Shown in pieces: positions 22,316 to 31,442 of a stretch of DNA of 52,936 nt. Every line of letters starts with the position of its first letter. The first letter of the stretch is position 1. The stretch covers positions 1-52,936 of the forward strand of contig JAGASX010000012.1 in assembly GCA_017621525.1 (NCBI GenBank). Reading direction: 5' to 3'. Both the position numbers and the translations under genes were made by a program. Under the pieces are notes generated by a model. It saw only the letters and a program-made list of their open reading frames with translations. It was not told where the DNA came from and did no database searches. Origin of the DNA: Clostridia bacterium (GTDB lineage Bacteria; Bacillota; Clostridia; Christensenellales; UBA1242).

Positions 22316-22450
22316 TTACATTTCAATTTCTTGGTCTTGTTCTTTACCAACTTGACCAACAAAAGATTTTTCAACAACTTTAATATTATTTTTTCTTGCA
22401 ATTATTGTGTTTGCAAGTCTTTTTTCGATGCTATAATTTAATTTAGTCAT
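22316..22450 (-). CDS. Small hypothetical protein, 44 residues
   Basis: Starts MTKLNYSIEKRLANTIIARK at ATG 22448-22450 behind a strong GGAGGAC and ends with a polar tail QEIEM followed by TAA. Own terminator at 22246-22283. Basic N-terminal helix, acidic tail, no membrane span. Not recognised; the good ribosome binding site, terminator and sensible composition support a real gene. Confidence 0.55.
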   Translation of the reverse strand: MTKLNYSIEKRLANTIIARKNNIKVVEKSFVGQVGKEQDQEIEM

Positions 22451-22588
22451 GTCTGTCCTCCATCAACTTGTCTATATATTAACATACTTTTTTTTGTTTG
22501 TAAATACCCTTTTTAAAAATTTTTAAAAATATTTTTCTGCCCTTATTTATAAGGAGTATAGCCATTTTTATTTAATTTATAAAATAAA

Positions 22589-24349
22589 TTACATTTTTTC
22601 TGGCACTTCAATTGCAAGCACATTTAATACCTCTATCATTTTTTTGCGTACAAGTTTTAAAAGGCTTGCGTAACCTGCTTGAAGGTTTTTATCTTTCTCG
22701 CCAAGCACGCTGTGATTGTTGTAGAAAACTGAGAAGTTGCTTGCAAGTTCATAAACTGCATTGCAAAGGGTATTAAGCGATTTTTCGCGATAGCAGATTT
22801 CATAGGCAGAGTTAAGTTTTAAAATTGCCAAAACAATATCGCGAATTTCTTTTTTATCTGCGGTAATTTGTCCGCCTTTGATATCCCCAAGTTTTGAAAG
22901 AATTGAGTTTATTCTTACAACGCTGTATTGCAGGTATGGGCCGGTTTTACCCTCAAACGCCATAAACTTATCTATATCAAATAAATAGTCCTTGCCAACA
23001 GTGTTTGAAAGGTCGCCAAACTTCATGGCAGAAACGCCAATTTTAAGTGCAAGTTCGTCATTTTTCTGTCCGCCGTTTGAAAGGAGTTTTTCATTTGCTT
23101 TATTGATAAGAAGTTCTACAATATCTTCAAGTTTCAGCGTGTCGCCAGAACGTGTTTTAAATGGTTTGCCGTCTTTGCCATTCATGGTGCCATGACCGAT
23201 ATGTAAAAGTGTTTGTTCTTCTGGTGAAATACCTGCCATTTTGCACACGCGGAAAACTTGGGTAAAGTGCATATGCTGGCGTGCGTCAGTAACATATTCA
23301 ATGCGGTCAAGGTTTTTATATGTTTGGTTTCTCATCAAAATGGTTGCAATGTCTGTTGTTGCGTAAAGTGATGCCCCGTTTGATTTTTCAATAATGCAAG
23401 GTGGCATAGGGTTTAGGTATCTTTGCACCTCGTCAGGCGACTTCTTTGGAATTGGTTGATTTTCAGTTGGCAGGGCAACATCAACAATTGTTGCCCCATC
23501 GCTTTGGCGGGCAAGTCCCCTATCTTTGATGATTTGCACCGCTTTTGCTGTGTAGTCGCTGGCATCGCTTTCGCCATACCAAAGGTCAAACTGTGCGCCA
23601 AGTTTTGCATAGTTTTCTTTTATATCAGCAACAGAAACGGCACGGATTTCTTTATATATAGAATAGTAAGGCTCTTCCTTATTTTGAATTTTAAGCGTCC
23701 ATTCTTCCGCCTTTTTACGGAAAGCCTCATCTTCATTCTTTCTTTTGCTTGCCTGTGGGTATGCATAGTTTAGCATGGCAAGGGTAAGCGGTTTATCTTC
23801 GCCCTCTTTAAAATATTTGCCAAGCACGCCCTCTTCGTAAAGTTCCAAAGCGGTAAGCCCCATTTGCAAGCCCCAATCGCCAAGGTGAACATCGCTGATG
23901 ACGTTGTCCCCTAAAAGTTTGTAAAGTCTTTTTAAACTTTCACCGATAATTGCAGGGCGTAAGTGGCCAATATGAAGTGCTTTTGCAACATTGGCCCCGC
24001 CATAGTCAAGCAAAATGTTTTGTGGGTTTTTGTGTTTTGCAAGTCCCCCATTTTCATCATTAAGGCAGGCGTTTGCATATTCCTCCACCGCCTTTTGGGT
24101 AAGTTTTATGTTGATAAATGCTGGTTTTGCTACAGAAAATTCAAACAAATCGCCCTCTTCCACATTTTCAACAATTTTTTGGGCAAGGTCGAATGGATTT
24201 GTACCCAACTCTTTTGCAAGAGCAAAGCACCCATTGCATTGAAAGTCGCAAAGGGCTGGCATATTTGAAAAAGACACCGAAAGGTGTTTTTCAATGCCCA
24301 ATTTTTCAACTGCACTATTAAGAATATTTTCAATTTTTGAAACTATCAT
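22589..24349 (-). CDS. argS: Arginyl-tRNA synthetase
   Basis: 586 residues, normal length. N-terminal Add-1 domain (1-110), class I HIGH motif in ANVAKALHIGHLRPAIIGES, the KMSK-equivalent loop in GKPFKTRSGDTLKLEDIV and the C-terminal DALR anticodon-binding domain (EGKTGPYLQYSVVRINSIL onward). Start ATG behind GAGGAC. Last gene of dnaX-ybaB-recR-argS, 12 nt after recR. No T-box leader is seen because it is internal to the operon. Confidence 0.97.
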   Translation of the reverse strand: MIVSKIENILNSAVEKLGIEKHLSVSFSNMPALCDFQCNGCFALAKELGTNPFDLAQKIVENVEEGDLFEFSVAKPAFINIKLTQKAVEEYANACLNDENGGLAKHKNPQNILLDYGGANVAKALHIGHLRPAIIGESLKRLYKLLGDNVISDVHLGDWGLQMGLTALELYEEGVLGKYFKEGEDKPLTLAMLNYAYPQASKRKNEDEAFRKKAEEWTLKIQNKEEPYYSIYKEIRAVSVADIKENYAKLGAQFDLWYGESDASDYTAKAVQIIKDRGLARQSDGATIVDVALPTENQPIPKKSPDEVQRYLNPMPPCIIEKSNGASLYATTDIATILMRNQTYKNLDRIEYVTDARQHMHFTQVFRVCKMAGISPEEQTLLHIGHGTMNGKDGKPFKTRSGDTLKLEDIVELLINKANEKLLSNGGQKNDELALKIGVSAMKFGDLSNTVGKDYLFDIDKFMAFEGKTGPYLQYSVVRINSILSKLGDIKGGQITADKKEIRDIVLAILKLNSAYEICYREKSLNTLCNAVYELASNFSVFYNNHSVLGEKDKNLQAGYASLLKLVRKKMIEVLNVLAIEVPEKM

Positions 24350-24361
24350 TTTGTCCTCTTT

Positions 24362-24949
24362 TTACAATTCTCTTCTTGCTTCCATAGCCTTTGAAAGGGT
24401 AACCTCATCGGCATATTCAAGGTCGCTTCCCATAGCAACGCCTTGTGCAATTCTGGTAACTTTTACCCCAAGTGGGCGAAGTAGTTTTGCAATATACATG
24501 GCAGTTGCGTCCCCTTCAACGTCTGGATTGGTTGCCATGATAACCTCTTCCACCTCATCAGTTTGCACGCGGGCAAGAAGTTCCTTAATTTTTATATCGT
24601 TTGGCCCACGGTGTTCCAGCGGACTGATTGTGCCAAAAAGCACATGGTACACGCCGTTGTAGGTTTTCACCTTTTCCATAGACAAAACATCTTTTGGGTC
24701 TTTTACCACGCAAATGATTTTGCGGTTTCTGTGCTGGCAGATTGGGCAAACCTCTTTTTGGGTGAAGTTGCCACAAACCTTGCAAAAGCCAACCATGCTT
24801 TTTGCCTCTTTTATTGCATCGGCAAAGCGAGTTGCGCGCTCCTCTTTTCCCTCTATGATTGAAAAAGCATAGCGTTGTGCTGTTTTATAGCCCACGCCGG
24901 GCAGAGTGCGAAACTGCTCTATAAGTTTTTCAATAACGTCGTTTTCCAC
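24362..24949 (-). CDS. recR: Recombination mediator RecR
   Basis: 195 residues from a GTG behind GAGGACACC. HhH region [14 protein letters not shown], the zinc finger C-x2-C...C-x2-C ([15 protein letters not shown]), a Toprim domain ([21 protein letters not shown]) and the C-terminal [20 protein letters not shown]. Acts with RecF/RecO to load RecA on gapped DNA. Follows ybaB, as in most Bacillota. Confidence 0.97.
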   Translation of the reverse strand: MENDVIEKLIEQFRTLPGVGYKTAQRYAFSIIEGKEERATRFADAIKEAKSMVGFCKVCGNFTQKEVCPICQHRNRKIICVVKDPKDVLSMEKVKTYNGVYHVLFGTISPLEHRGPNDIKIKELLARVQTDEVEEVIMATNPDVEGDATAMYIAKLLRPLGVKVTRIAQGVAMGSDLEYADEVTLSKAMEARREL

Positions 24950-24959
24950 AGGTGTCCTC

Positions 24960-25283
24960 TTACATTAAGCCCGGCATTTGTGGCATTGCGTCTTGTTCTT
25001 TTCTTGAAATTTGCCCAAGTACATCATTTACCGCAGAGATGACAAGGTCTTCAAGCATTTCCACATCGTCTGGATCAACCACTTCTGGTTTTATGTTGAT
25101 TGCAAGCATTTCTCGTCTGCCATTCATCTTGACTTCAACCATGCCACCGCCAACAGATGAAGAAAATTCTGTTTCTTCAAGTTCTTGTTTTTTTCTTGCC
25201 ATTTCCTCTTGCATTTTTTGTGCCTGACGCATAAGGGCTTGCATATTTCCGCCACCAAATCCGCCAAAATTGTTGTATGCCAT
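24960..25283 (-). CDS. ybaB: YbaB/EbfC nucleoid-associated protein
   Basis: 107 residues from ATG 25281-25283 behind GGAGGTAAA. N-terminal [23 protein letters not shown] helix and [20 protein letters not shown] core are diagnostic. Dimeric DNA-binding protein of the standard dnaX-ybaB-recR cluster. Confidence 0.95.
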   Translation of the reverse strand: MAYNNFGGFGGGNMQALMRQAQKMQEEMARKKQELEETEFSSSVGGGMVEVKMNGRREMLAINIKPEVVDPDDVEMLEDLVISAVNDVLGQISRKEQDAMPQMPGLM

Positions 25284-25288
25284 GTTTT

Positions 25289-26751
25289 TTACCTCCAAAT
25301 TATATTACTATGGGTGATTCGCACATTGCCAAACACCTCATTAAGTTTTTTTATGTCCTCTTCACTTTCAGAAAGTTGTTGTTTTTTTACATTGATAACC
25401 AAATTAAAGTCCAATCCCTGCCAACGCAACGCCTCTTCAAGTTTACGTTTGCCCTCTTGTAAAAGGTTTATCATCATGCCGTCTGAAAGGTTGATTATAA
25501 AGTTATTGCCGTCTATTGCAACGTCCACGATGTCGCCACAGGCAACGTGAAGAGCAACCTCTCGGCGTTCTTTTAAGTAAAGCACCACCTTGCCCCAAAC
25601 ATTTCTTGGTGAAATTGGGGTTTTAGGTGTTAAATTTTTCAGTTTTTTTTTACCTCTAAGGCGTCTGCACCGCTTACTACGGCAAGCGACAATGTTTCCA
25701 AAAGCAGACGTGGTGAAAGGGTATAGCGAAGTTCATTTTCCGCACCGCCAAAAGACTGCATATATGAAATAAGCGATTTTTCATCAAAGCCGTCAGCCTG
25801 CGTTTTCATCTTTTCATAGGTGTCGCTTGCAAGCCCCAAAACATCATTTGGGTTTTTGCAGGTTTTGCAAATAAGAAGATTTCTTGCGTGCCTTGCCATA
25901 TCTTTTACAAACACAGAAAGGTTTTTACCTTTTGCGTCAATTTGCGCAACAAATTCAAGTATTCCGCCAATGTTTTTATCCTTTAAAAGGTCAAAATATT
26001 CAAGCAAAAGCCCCTCGTCGGTTGTGCCTAAAACATTTTGCACGCTTTCTTTTGTTATCTTTCCTGTTGAATATGCCACAATGCAATCTGCAATTGAAAG
26101 GGTATCGCGTACGCTTCCCTCGCCAGCCATTGCTATAAGACGCAGGGCGTCGTCGTCCGCCTCAATTCCCTCTGCCGACAGCACATTTGAAAGGTGTTTT
26201 GTAAGTGCTTCAAGCCCTACAAGGCGGAAGTCAAAGCGAATACACCTTGAAAGGATTGTCGCTGGAAGTTTATGTGCCTCTGTTGTTGCAAGTATGAAAA
26301 TCACATGGGCAGGTGGCTCTTCAAGCGTTTTAAGAAGTGCGTTGAAGGCGCTGTCTGTAAGCATATGCACTTCGTCAATGATATACACCTTATACTTTGC
26401 GTCTACCGGAAGAAATTTAACCTTTTCGCGAAGTTCCCTTACGTCATCAACTCTGTTGTTTGATGCAGCGTCAATTTCAATTATGTTAAGCGAGTTTTGT
26501 TTTTCAAGTCCTATGCAGGTTGGGCATTTTCCGCAAGGTGAGCCGTTTTCACCCTGTTGGCAATTTACCGCACGGGCAAAAATTCTTGCGATTGATGTTT
26601 TTCCCACTCCGCGAGAGCCTGTAAAAAGGTATGCGTGCCCAACATTTCCGCTGATGATTTGGTTTTTAAGGGCGCGAGTGATATGCTCTTGCCCAACAAC
26701 TTCATCAAAATTTGTTGGCCTATATTTTCTGTAAAGTGCAAGATGTTCCAT
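25289..26751 (-). CDS. dnaX: DNA polymerase III tau subunit, full-length product by -1 frameshift at A9
   Basis: The frame beginning at ATG 26749-26751 stops at 25639-25641, directly after an A9 run (25643-25651 on the plus strand read as T9). A -1 shift on that run continues as LKNLTPKTPISPRNVWGKVVLY and stays open to 25289, giving a 487-residue tau whose length is an exact multiple of codons. The added 117 residues contain the WGKVVLYLKER...RWQGLDFNLVINV region typical of the tau C-terminal domain that binds polymerase alpha. Thermus uses a similar A9 slippage (established). A sequencing homopolymer error is the alternative. Confidence 0.75.
25639..26751 (-). CDS. dnaX: DNA polymerase III gamma subunit (unshifted product)
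   Basis: 370 residues ending LEVKKN just after the slippery run. Walker A GSRGVGKTSIARIF, the four-cysteine zinc module (CQQG...CGKCPTC), Walker B IIDEVHMLT and SRC arginine-finger motif (ILSRCIRFDF) are present, followed by domain III to about residue 365. It is the motor subunit of the clamp loader. Start chosen for GGAGAAGC; the upstream in-frame 27 codons include the promoter. Confidence 0.85.
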   Translation of the reverse strand: MEHLALYRKYRPTNFDEVVGQEHITRALKNQIISGNVGHAYLFTGSRGVGKTSIARIFARAVNCQQGENGSPCGKCPTCIGLEKQNSLNIIEIDAASNNRVDDVRELREKVKFLPVDAKYKVYIIDEVHMLTDSAFNALLKTLEEPPAHVIFILATTEAHKLPATILSRCIRFDFRLVGLEALTKHLSNVLSAEGIEADDDALRLIAMAGEGSVRDTLSIADCIVAYSTGKITKESVQNVLGTTDEGLLLEYFDLLKDKNIGGILEFVAQIDAKGKNLSVFVKDMARHARNLLICKTCKNPNDVLGLASDTYEKMKTQADGFDEKSLISYMQSFGGAENELRYTLSPRLLLETLSLAVVSGADALEVKKN

Positions 26752-26769
26752 TGCTTCTCCTTGACATAC

Positions 26770-26798
26770 ATTATACAATGCCCTTTTAATTTTTGCAA
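26770..26798 (-). promoter_or_regulatory. SigA-type promoter of dnaX-ybaB-recR-argS
   Basis: TTGCAA, 17-bp spacer and TATAAT on the minus strand, about 20 nt before the dnaX start. Confidence 0.75.
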
Positions 26799-26802
26799 AC
26801 AA

Positions 26803-26830
26803 AAAATCGGCAACTTCTGCCGATTTTATC
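26803..26830 (-). terminator. Terminator of pgk-tpiA
   Basis: AAATCGGC and GCCGATTT pair around AACTTCT, with A/T-rich flanks, just past the tpiA stop. Confidence 0.8.
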
Positions 26831-26840
26831 ATATTTTCCG

Positions 26841-27584
26841 CTAAACCTCTCGCAAAATTGTTGCAAAAGTGCCGGCGTCAAGGCAACTTCCGCCAATAAG
26901 CATACCATTAAGCCCCTTTGCGCGGTTGATTGTTGGTGCGTTTTTGGCGTCTATACTGCCCCCATAAACCACCGTGATAGCCTCACCAGCCTTGGCTGAA
27001 AAGTCATCTGTGATAACCTTGCGAATTGCCTTAACCGAAGTTTCAATCTCTTTGTTTGTTGGCACTTTGCCACTGCCAATTGCCCAAACAGGCTCATAGG
27101 CGATGATGATGTTTTCAAGTTCATTTTCATACAGCCCTTTTAAAGCCTCTTCAATTTGCACCTTTAAGGTTTCCAGCATTTTAAGGGTGTTTCGCTCTGC
27201 CAAGTTTTCACCCACGCAAAGAATAACTTTAAGGCGGTTTTTAAGTGCAATCTTAATTTTTTTGTTGATAGAGCGTGCAGTTTCTTTAAACTTTACACGC
27301 CTTTCGCTGTGCCCGACAATTACAAACTCACAGCCGGCGTTTTTAAGCATTTTACCGCTTATCTCGCCCGTGCATTTGCCCTCTTCTTCATCACACAGGT
27401 TTTGTCCGCCAATGGACACTTCACCCCCATTAAGCATAAAAGATGCAACCCCCATGCTTGTTGCAGGCAGGCAAAGCACAAGTTTATGTTTGCCCTCTTC
27501 CACCTTTGGCAACAGTCGAATAAGATATTCTTTTGTTTCCTGAGGTGTTTGGTTCATTTTAAAATTTGCAATTATATATTTCAT
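26841..27584 (-). CDS. tpiA: Triosephosphate isomerase
   Basis: 247 residues. NFKMNQ with substrate-binding Lys, catalytic His in VIVGHSERR, Glu in IAYEPVWAIGSGK, loop 6 and VVYGGSIDAKNA, LIGGSCLD phosphate-binding ends. Interconverts DHAP and glyceraldehyde-3-phosphate in glycolysis. ATG overlaps the pgk stop by 4 nt, so the two are coupled. Confidence 0.97.
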   Translation of the reverse strand: MKYIIANFKMNQTPQETKEYLIRLLPKVEEGKHKLVLCLPATSMGVASFMLNGGEVSIGGQNLCDEEEGKCTGEISGKMLKNAGCEFVIVGHSERRVKFKETARSINKKIKIALKNRLKVILCVGENLAERNTLKMLETLKVQIEEALKGLYENELENIIIAYEPVWAIGSGKVPTNKEIETSVKAIRKVITDDFSAKAGEAITVVYGGSIDAKNAPTINRAKGLNGMLIGGSCLDAGTFATILREV

Positions 27585-28762
27585 AAAGCCTTCTCCTGAA
27601 TAACGTCAATGCAAGGCAGACTTCCCTTTTCCATAAATTCCATAGTGGCACCGCCACCTGTTGAAATAAAGGACATTTTTTCGGCAAGTTTATACTTGTT
27701 TACAGCAGAAACCGTGTCGCCACCGCCAACAATTGAATATGCCTTTGATGATGCAATTGCAATTGCAATTTCATGCGTACCAGAGGCAAAGTAAGAGTTT
27801 TCAAACATACCCATTGGGCCATTCCAGAAAATTTGTTTTGCAGTTGCAATTTCCTTTTTGAAAAGAGAAATTGTTGCAGGGCCAATATCATAACCAACAA
27901 GGTCGCCACCCAATTTTTTGGTTGTGTGAATAACGCGTTGTTTGTCTGACCTACTTAATGCAATATGGTCTATTGGCAACAGAAGTTTTTTACCGGCATC
28001 CTCGGCATACTGCATAATTTCGCGTGCAACTTCTATGCTGTCCTTATCCACAATTGACGCACCAACGTTTACACCTTTTGCCTTTAAGAATGTATAAGCC
28101 ATGGCACCGCCAATTATAATTGTATCTGCCTTTTCAATAAATTTACGCAAAATTGCAACCTTGGTTTTAACCTTCGCCCCGCCTACAACGGCAACAAATG
28201 GGTGTTTTGGGTTGTCGATAGCAACCCCCAGTGCGTCAATTTCCTTTTCCATTAAAAGCCCCATAGCATTTGGAAGCACGCGAGCGACGCCGTAAGTAGA
28301 TGCATTTTTGCGATGAGCCGCACCAAAAGCGTCATTTACAAAAAGGTCGCCCATTTTTGCGATTTCGCGAGAAAGTTTCATACTACATTCAACTTCGCCC
28401 TCAAAAAAACGTGTGTTTTCAAGAAGAAGAACACTGCCCTCGCTCATAGCCTTTATGCGGGCTTTCACCTCGTCGCCAACAAGGCTGTTGCAGAATGTAA
28501 CCGAGCATGGAAGCGACTTCATAAGAAGCATGGCAATAGGCCAAAGTGATTTTCTTACGTCATAGCCGTCTGGTCTGTCAAGGTGGCTCATTAAAACAAC
28601 CCTTGCCTTTTTCTCTACAAGGTATTTTATTGTAGGCAATGCGTTTACAATGCGGGTTGTATCCAAAATTTCACCTGCATCGTCAATAGGCACATTAAAA
28701 TCCACGCGGACAAGCACCACTCTGCCTTTAAGTCCTGCCAAATCTTTGACCGTTCTTTTCAT
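27581..28762 (-). CDS. pgk: Phosphoglycerate kinase
   Basis: 393 residues. VRVDFNVPIDDAGEI, MSHLDRPDG, LLENTRFFEGE, FVAVVGGAKVKTK and the C-terminal SIVGGGDTVSAV nucleotide loop are all present. Start ATG behind GGAGGGG; a probable promoter TTGAAA-17-TAAATT precedes it. gapA is not in this window. Confidence 0.97.
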   Translation of the reverse strand: MKRTVKDLAGLKGRVVLVRVDFNVPIDDAGEILDTTRIVNALPTIKYLVEKKARVVLMSHLDRPDGYDVRKSLWPIAMLLMKSLPCSVTFCNSLVGDEVKARIKAMSEGSVLLLENTRFFEGEVECSMKLSREIAKMGDLFVNDAFGAAHRKNASTYGVARVLPNAMGLLMEKEIDALGVAIDNPKHPFVAVVGGAKVKTKVAILRKFIEKADTIIIGGAMAYTFLKAKGVNVGASIVDKDSIEVAREIMQYAEDAGKKLLLPIDHIALSRSDKQRVIHTTKKLGGDLVGYDIGPATISLFKKEIATAKQIFWNGPMGMFENSYFASGTHEIAIAIASSKAYSIVGGGDTVSAVNKYKLAEKMSFISTGGGATMEFMEKGSLPCIDVIQEKAL

Positions 28763-28819
28763 AACCCCTCCAAATCTTTTTGTAATTTAAGTGTACAACA
28801 TTTTATTTTCAAAAACAAA

Positions 28820-29743
28820 TCATTTTAACATAAGTTCTTGCAAAATTTTTAAACTTTCATCAACCGACGGACTTGTTGCAAGTGCAAGCCTTGTTTTTGT
28901 TGCGCCCTCATAGCCAGAGGCGTACCACAAAAAGTGCTTGCGAAGATATAGAGTAAGCCACGCCTCGTCATAATGCTGACGGAGTACCTCTACATGACGC
29001 TTTACAACTTCAAACTTATCACCATTGAATGGCTTGCCTTTAAGTTCATCAAAAATCCAAGGCCTGCCCTGTGCACCACGGCCAATCATCACGCCGTCAA
29101 CGCCGGTTGACAGCATACGCGAATAACTTTCCTCGTCCACCACGTCGCCATTGCCTATCACCGGAATTGAAAGCGCACTTTTTAATCGAGCAATTGCCTC
29201 ATAGTCGGCGTGCCCGCTGTATCCCTGACCTGTTGTGCGTGCATGAAGGGTTACAAAACTTGCCCCACTTTCCTCACACATTCTGCCAAAGTCGCAAGAT
29301 ATATCGCCGTCATAGCCAAGGCGAAACTTAACCGAAACCGGCACCTTGCTTGCCTTTACGCAGGCTTTTATAATTTCTTCCGCCCTTTTCATATCTTTCA
29401 TAAGCGCACTGCCCTCGCCATTCTTTACAATTTTTGGGGCAGGGCAACCCATGTTTATATCAATTATGTCATAGTGTTTTAGCAGAGGGTTTTGGCAGGC
29501 AAGTGCCATAACATCGGGCTCGTGTCCAAAAATTTGTCCAATTTTTATACGCTCGGCGGGTGAACTTTCCACCATAAACTCTGTTTTCTTTGGGTTGTGC
29601 ATCATTGCACGTGCAGAAAGCATTTCGCTTACCGTTGCGTCAGCGCCATGCAAAGAACAGACCTCCCTAAAACCAAGGTCTGTTACGCCTGCCATAGGCG
29701 CCAAAATAAGATTGCCACCAAAATCTATCTGTCCAATTTTCAT
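28820..29743 (-). CDS. dus: tRNA-dihydrouridine synthase
   Basis: 307 residues from ATG 29741-29743. FMN-binding APMAGVTDLGFR, catalytic Cys in DINMGCPAPKIV, then VKFRLGYDGD, TLHARTTGQGYSG and GNGDVV, MIGRGAQGRPWIF. Reduces uridines in the tRNA D-loop. The -10 TACAAT ends 6 nt before the ATG, so the mRNA is predicted leaderless. Confidence 0.93.
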   Translation of the reverse strand: MKIGQIDFGGNLILAPMAGVTDLGFREVCSLHGADATVSEMLSARAMMHNPKKTEFMVESSPAERIKIGQIFGHEPDVMALACQNPLLKHYDIIDINMGCPAPKIVKNGEGSALMKDMKRAEEIIKACVKASKVPVSVKFRLGYDGDISCDFGRMCEESGASFVTLHARTTGQGYSGHADYEAIARLKSALSIPVIGNGDVVDEESYSRMLSTGVDGVMIGRGAQGRPWIFDELKGKPFNGDKFEVVKRHVEVLRQHYDEAWLTLYLRKHFLWYASGYEGATKTRLALATSPSVDESLKILQELMLK

Positions 29744-29749
29744 GCCCAC

Positions 29750-29778
29750 ATTGTAACACAATCAAGCAAAATCGCCAA
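29750..29778 (-). promoter_or_regulatory. Leaderless promoter of dus
   Basis: TTGGCG, 17-bp spacer, TACAAT, then 6 nt to ATG. Nearly the same sequence as the exonuclease promoter at 22187-22215. Confidence 0.75.
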
Positions 29779-29781
29779 ACA

Positions 29782-29818
29782 AAAAGGGGTGATTGAAAAA
29801 TCTTTGCCCCTATTTTTA
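29782..29818. terminator. Terminator between fic and dus
   Basis: AGGGG/CCCCT arms with an inner GATT-GAAA-AATC hairpin and flanking A and T runs, past the fic stop. Confidence 0.6.
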
Positions 29819-29828
29819 ATAAGTTTAA

Positions 29829-30818
29829 TTATACTTTAAAATATTTTTGATTTTTGCTTGTTGGCTTATCCGGCTGAGTCATAGCAATCAGTCCCATGTC
29901 AAGTGCTGGATTAAGATAGTTGTTTCTAAACCCAATGCGAGATTTTAAATTTAATTTTTTCATCAGTTCGATTGCTGATTGAGGATAACTTTCAATTACT
30001 TTAAGCAGTTGTTCTATTTGAACACTTATATGGTTTATATGATTTTTGGTGTCTTTTAATATTTCATCAATCGCCTTGTTTAAGCAATTTAAAATAAACA
30101 TAATAAAAATATTGGACTTCCCTTGACTTGTGGAGTATGTTATGGACTGGTAATATTCCTCTTGATTGTCTTTGATTATACTTTCAATAGGAATCCATGC
30201 GAAAATTGGTTTCCAACTTGCAAGCAACGCCGTTTGCCAAAGTCTGCCCATTCTTCCATTTCCATCACGAAAAGGATGTATAAATTCAAATTCATAATGA
30301 AAAACACATGACTTTATAAGCATATTTGTACTGCTATTTTTCACCCAATAAAATAGTTGTTCAAGTTGTCCAGAAACAAATTCTGCCGGCGGAGCAAGAT
30401 GCACAACCTTGCCCTGTGAATTTATCACGCCTACCTGACCTGTTCTTATCTTGCCCGTCTCATCAACAAGCCCCTTCATCATAATTTGATGAACTTTCAA
30501 TAAGTCGTTTATGTCAAATGGGTTGATATTTTCAAGTTGTTTGTAAGCATCGTTTGCATTTTTAACAGCCAAAATATCTTCCTGCGGAGCCAACACTCGT
30601 TTGCCGTCAATAACATCTGTAACTTGTTCTACCGACAAAGTATTGTTTTCAATTGCAAGCGAAGAATGAATAGACTTAATCCTGCTTACTCTGCGAAGAC
30701 GTGGCAGTTTTTTAAGTTCATTTACGCTGTTAAGGTTGCCGAGTTTCTCCATAATTTCAGAAACAACTTCAAGCATTTCTTCGGTTATTTCGTATGGCGG
30801 AATATACCTTTCTTCCAT
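29829..30818 (-). CDS. Fic-family AMP-transferase, autoinhibited class with C-terminal winged helix
   Basis: 329 residues, ATG behind AAGAGGTG. The Fic core motif is HPFRDGNGRMGRLW (about residues 180-193). An upstream SSLAIENN fits the (S/T)xxxE(G/N) inhibitory helix of class II Fic proteins, which blocks ATP unless relieved. C-terminal 70 residues (SYPQSAIELMKKLNLKSRIGFRNNYLNPALDMGLI) look like a winged helix for DNA binding. Target unknown; no separate antitoxin gene is seen. Three direct repeats precede its promoter. Confidence 0.88.
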   Translation of the reverse strand: MEERYIPPYEITEEMLEVVSEIMEKLGNLNSVNELKKLPRLRRVSRIKSIHSSLAIENNTLSVEQVTDVIDGKRVLAPQEDILAVKNANDAYKQLENINPFDINDLLKVHQIMMKGLVDETGKIRTGQVGVINSQGKVVHLAPPAEFVSGQLEQLFYWVKNSSTNMLIKSCVFHYEFEFIHPFRDGNGRMGRLWQTALLASWKPIFAWIPIESIIKDNQEEYYQSITYSTSQGKSNIFIMFILNCLNKAIDEILKDTKNHINHISVQIEQLLKVIESYPQSAIELMKKLNLKSRIGFRNNYLNPALDMGLIAMTQPDKPTSKNQKYFKV

Positions 30819-30836
30819 AATACACCTCTTATGAAT

Positions 30837-30865
30837 ATTATACCCAAAGGCACTTTAAAAGTCAA
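30837..30865 (-). promoter_or_regulatory. SigA-type promoter of fic
   Basis: TTGACT, 17-bp spacer and TATAAT on the minus strand. Confidence 0.75.
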
Positions 30866-30867
30866 TC

Positions 30868-30901
30868 ATCTTGTATATTATCTTATATACTATCTTGTAT
30901 A
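30868..30901. repeat. Three 10-bp direct repeats upstream of the fic promoter
   Basis: ATCTTGTATA (30868), ATCTTATATA (30880) and ATCTTGTATA (30892), spaced exactly 12 bp, abutting the -35 element. Looks like an operator array, perhaps for the Fic protein's own winged helix (inference). Confidence 0.6.
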
Positions 30902-30920
30902 CTTTAAATAGGTTAAAATA

Positions 30921-30949
30921 AAAAACGCCCCGCTGTTGGGGCGTTTTTT
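30921..30949 (-). terminator. Terminator of the three-gene envelope operon
   Basis: AAAAACGCCCC pairs with GGGGCGTTTTT around GCTGTT; the stem touches the stop codon of the LURP-one-like gene. Confidence 0.85.
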
Positions 30950-31430
30950 AATCTTTTTCCTCTTTATCTTTAATATTGTCAAGTGCAATAACAAGTGCGG
31001 TGTAAAATTCTATGTCTTCTTCCGCTTCAAGGGTGAAAGAATCTCTTATTAAAGAAAAGTCGCGAGTGATTGTTGCCACAGGTTGACCATTTTTCATAAT
31101 ATGGCTGGAAAGTGAAAAGAATTTGCCGTCAATTGACATTTCATTTTCTGTATCCAAAATTTTGTAGTCGTTGTTGAAACTCCACCTGCCCTTTTTCACG
31201 GTTGCAACCTTGTTTCCCTCGGCGTCTATTACAATGGTTTTATGGCAAAAGCCCACCCAAAACTTGTTGCGAATGGTGTACAAAAGTTTATCTTGCATAT
31301 CATACATTTTTTTCTTTTTTGTAAAGGTAAAAATTTTTCCTTTCACCTTAAATACAGGTTGCCCACTTTCATCTAAAACATGAGAACTTCCGCCCCATGA
31401 AATAAGTTTGTTTTTAATAAAAACTTTCAT
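30948..31430 (-). CDS. LURP-one/YxjI-like (tubby-C fold) protein
   Basis: 160 residues, ATG behind GGGGGATTT. The repeating beta-strand pattern (VLDESGQPVFKVKGKIF; LLYTIRNKF; VIDAEGNKVATVKKG; MKNGQPVATITRDF) is that of the LURP-one family, a phospholipid-scramblase-like beta barrel. Role in bacteria unknown. Third gene of an operon with two membrane proteins, which suggests an envelope association. Confidence 0.75.
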   Translation of the reverse strand: MKVFIKNKLISWGGSSHVLDESGQPVFKVKGKIFTFTKKKKMYDMQDKLLYTIRNKFWVGFCHKTIVIDAEGNKVATVKKGRWSFNNDYKILDTENEMSIDGKFFSLSSHIMKNGQPVATITRDFSLIRDSFTLEAEEDIEFYTALVIALDNIKDKEEKD

Positions 31431-31442
31431 AAATCCCCCTTT

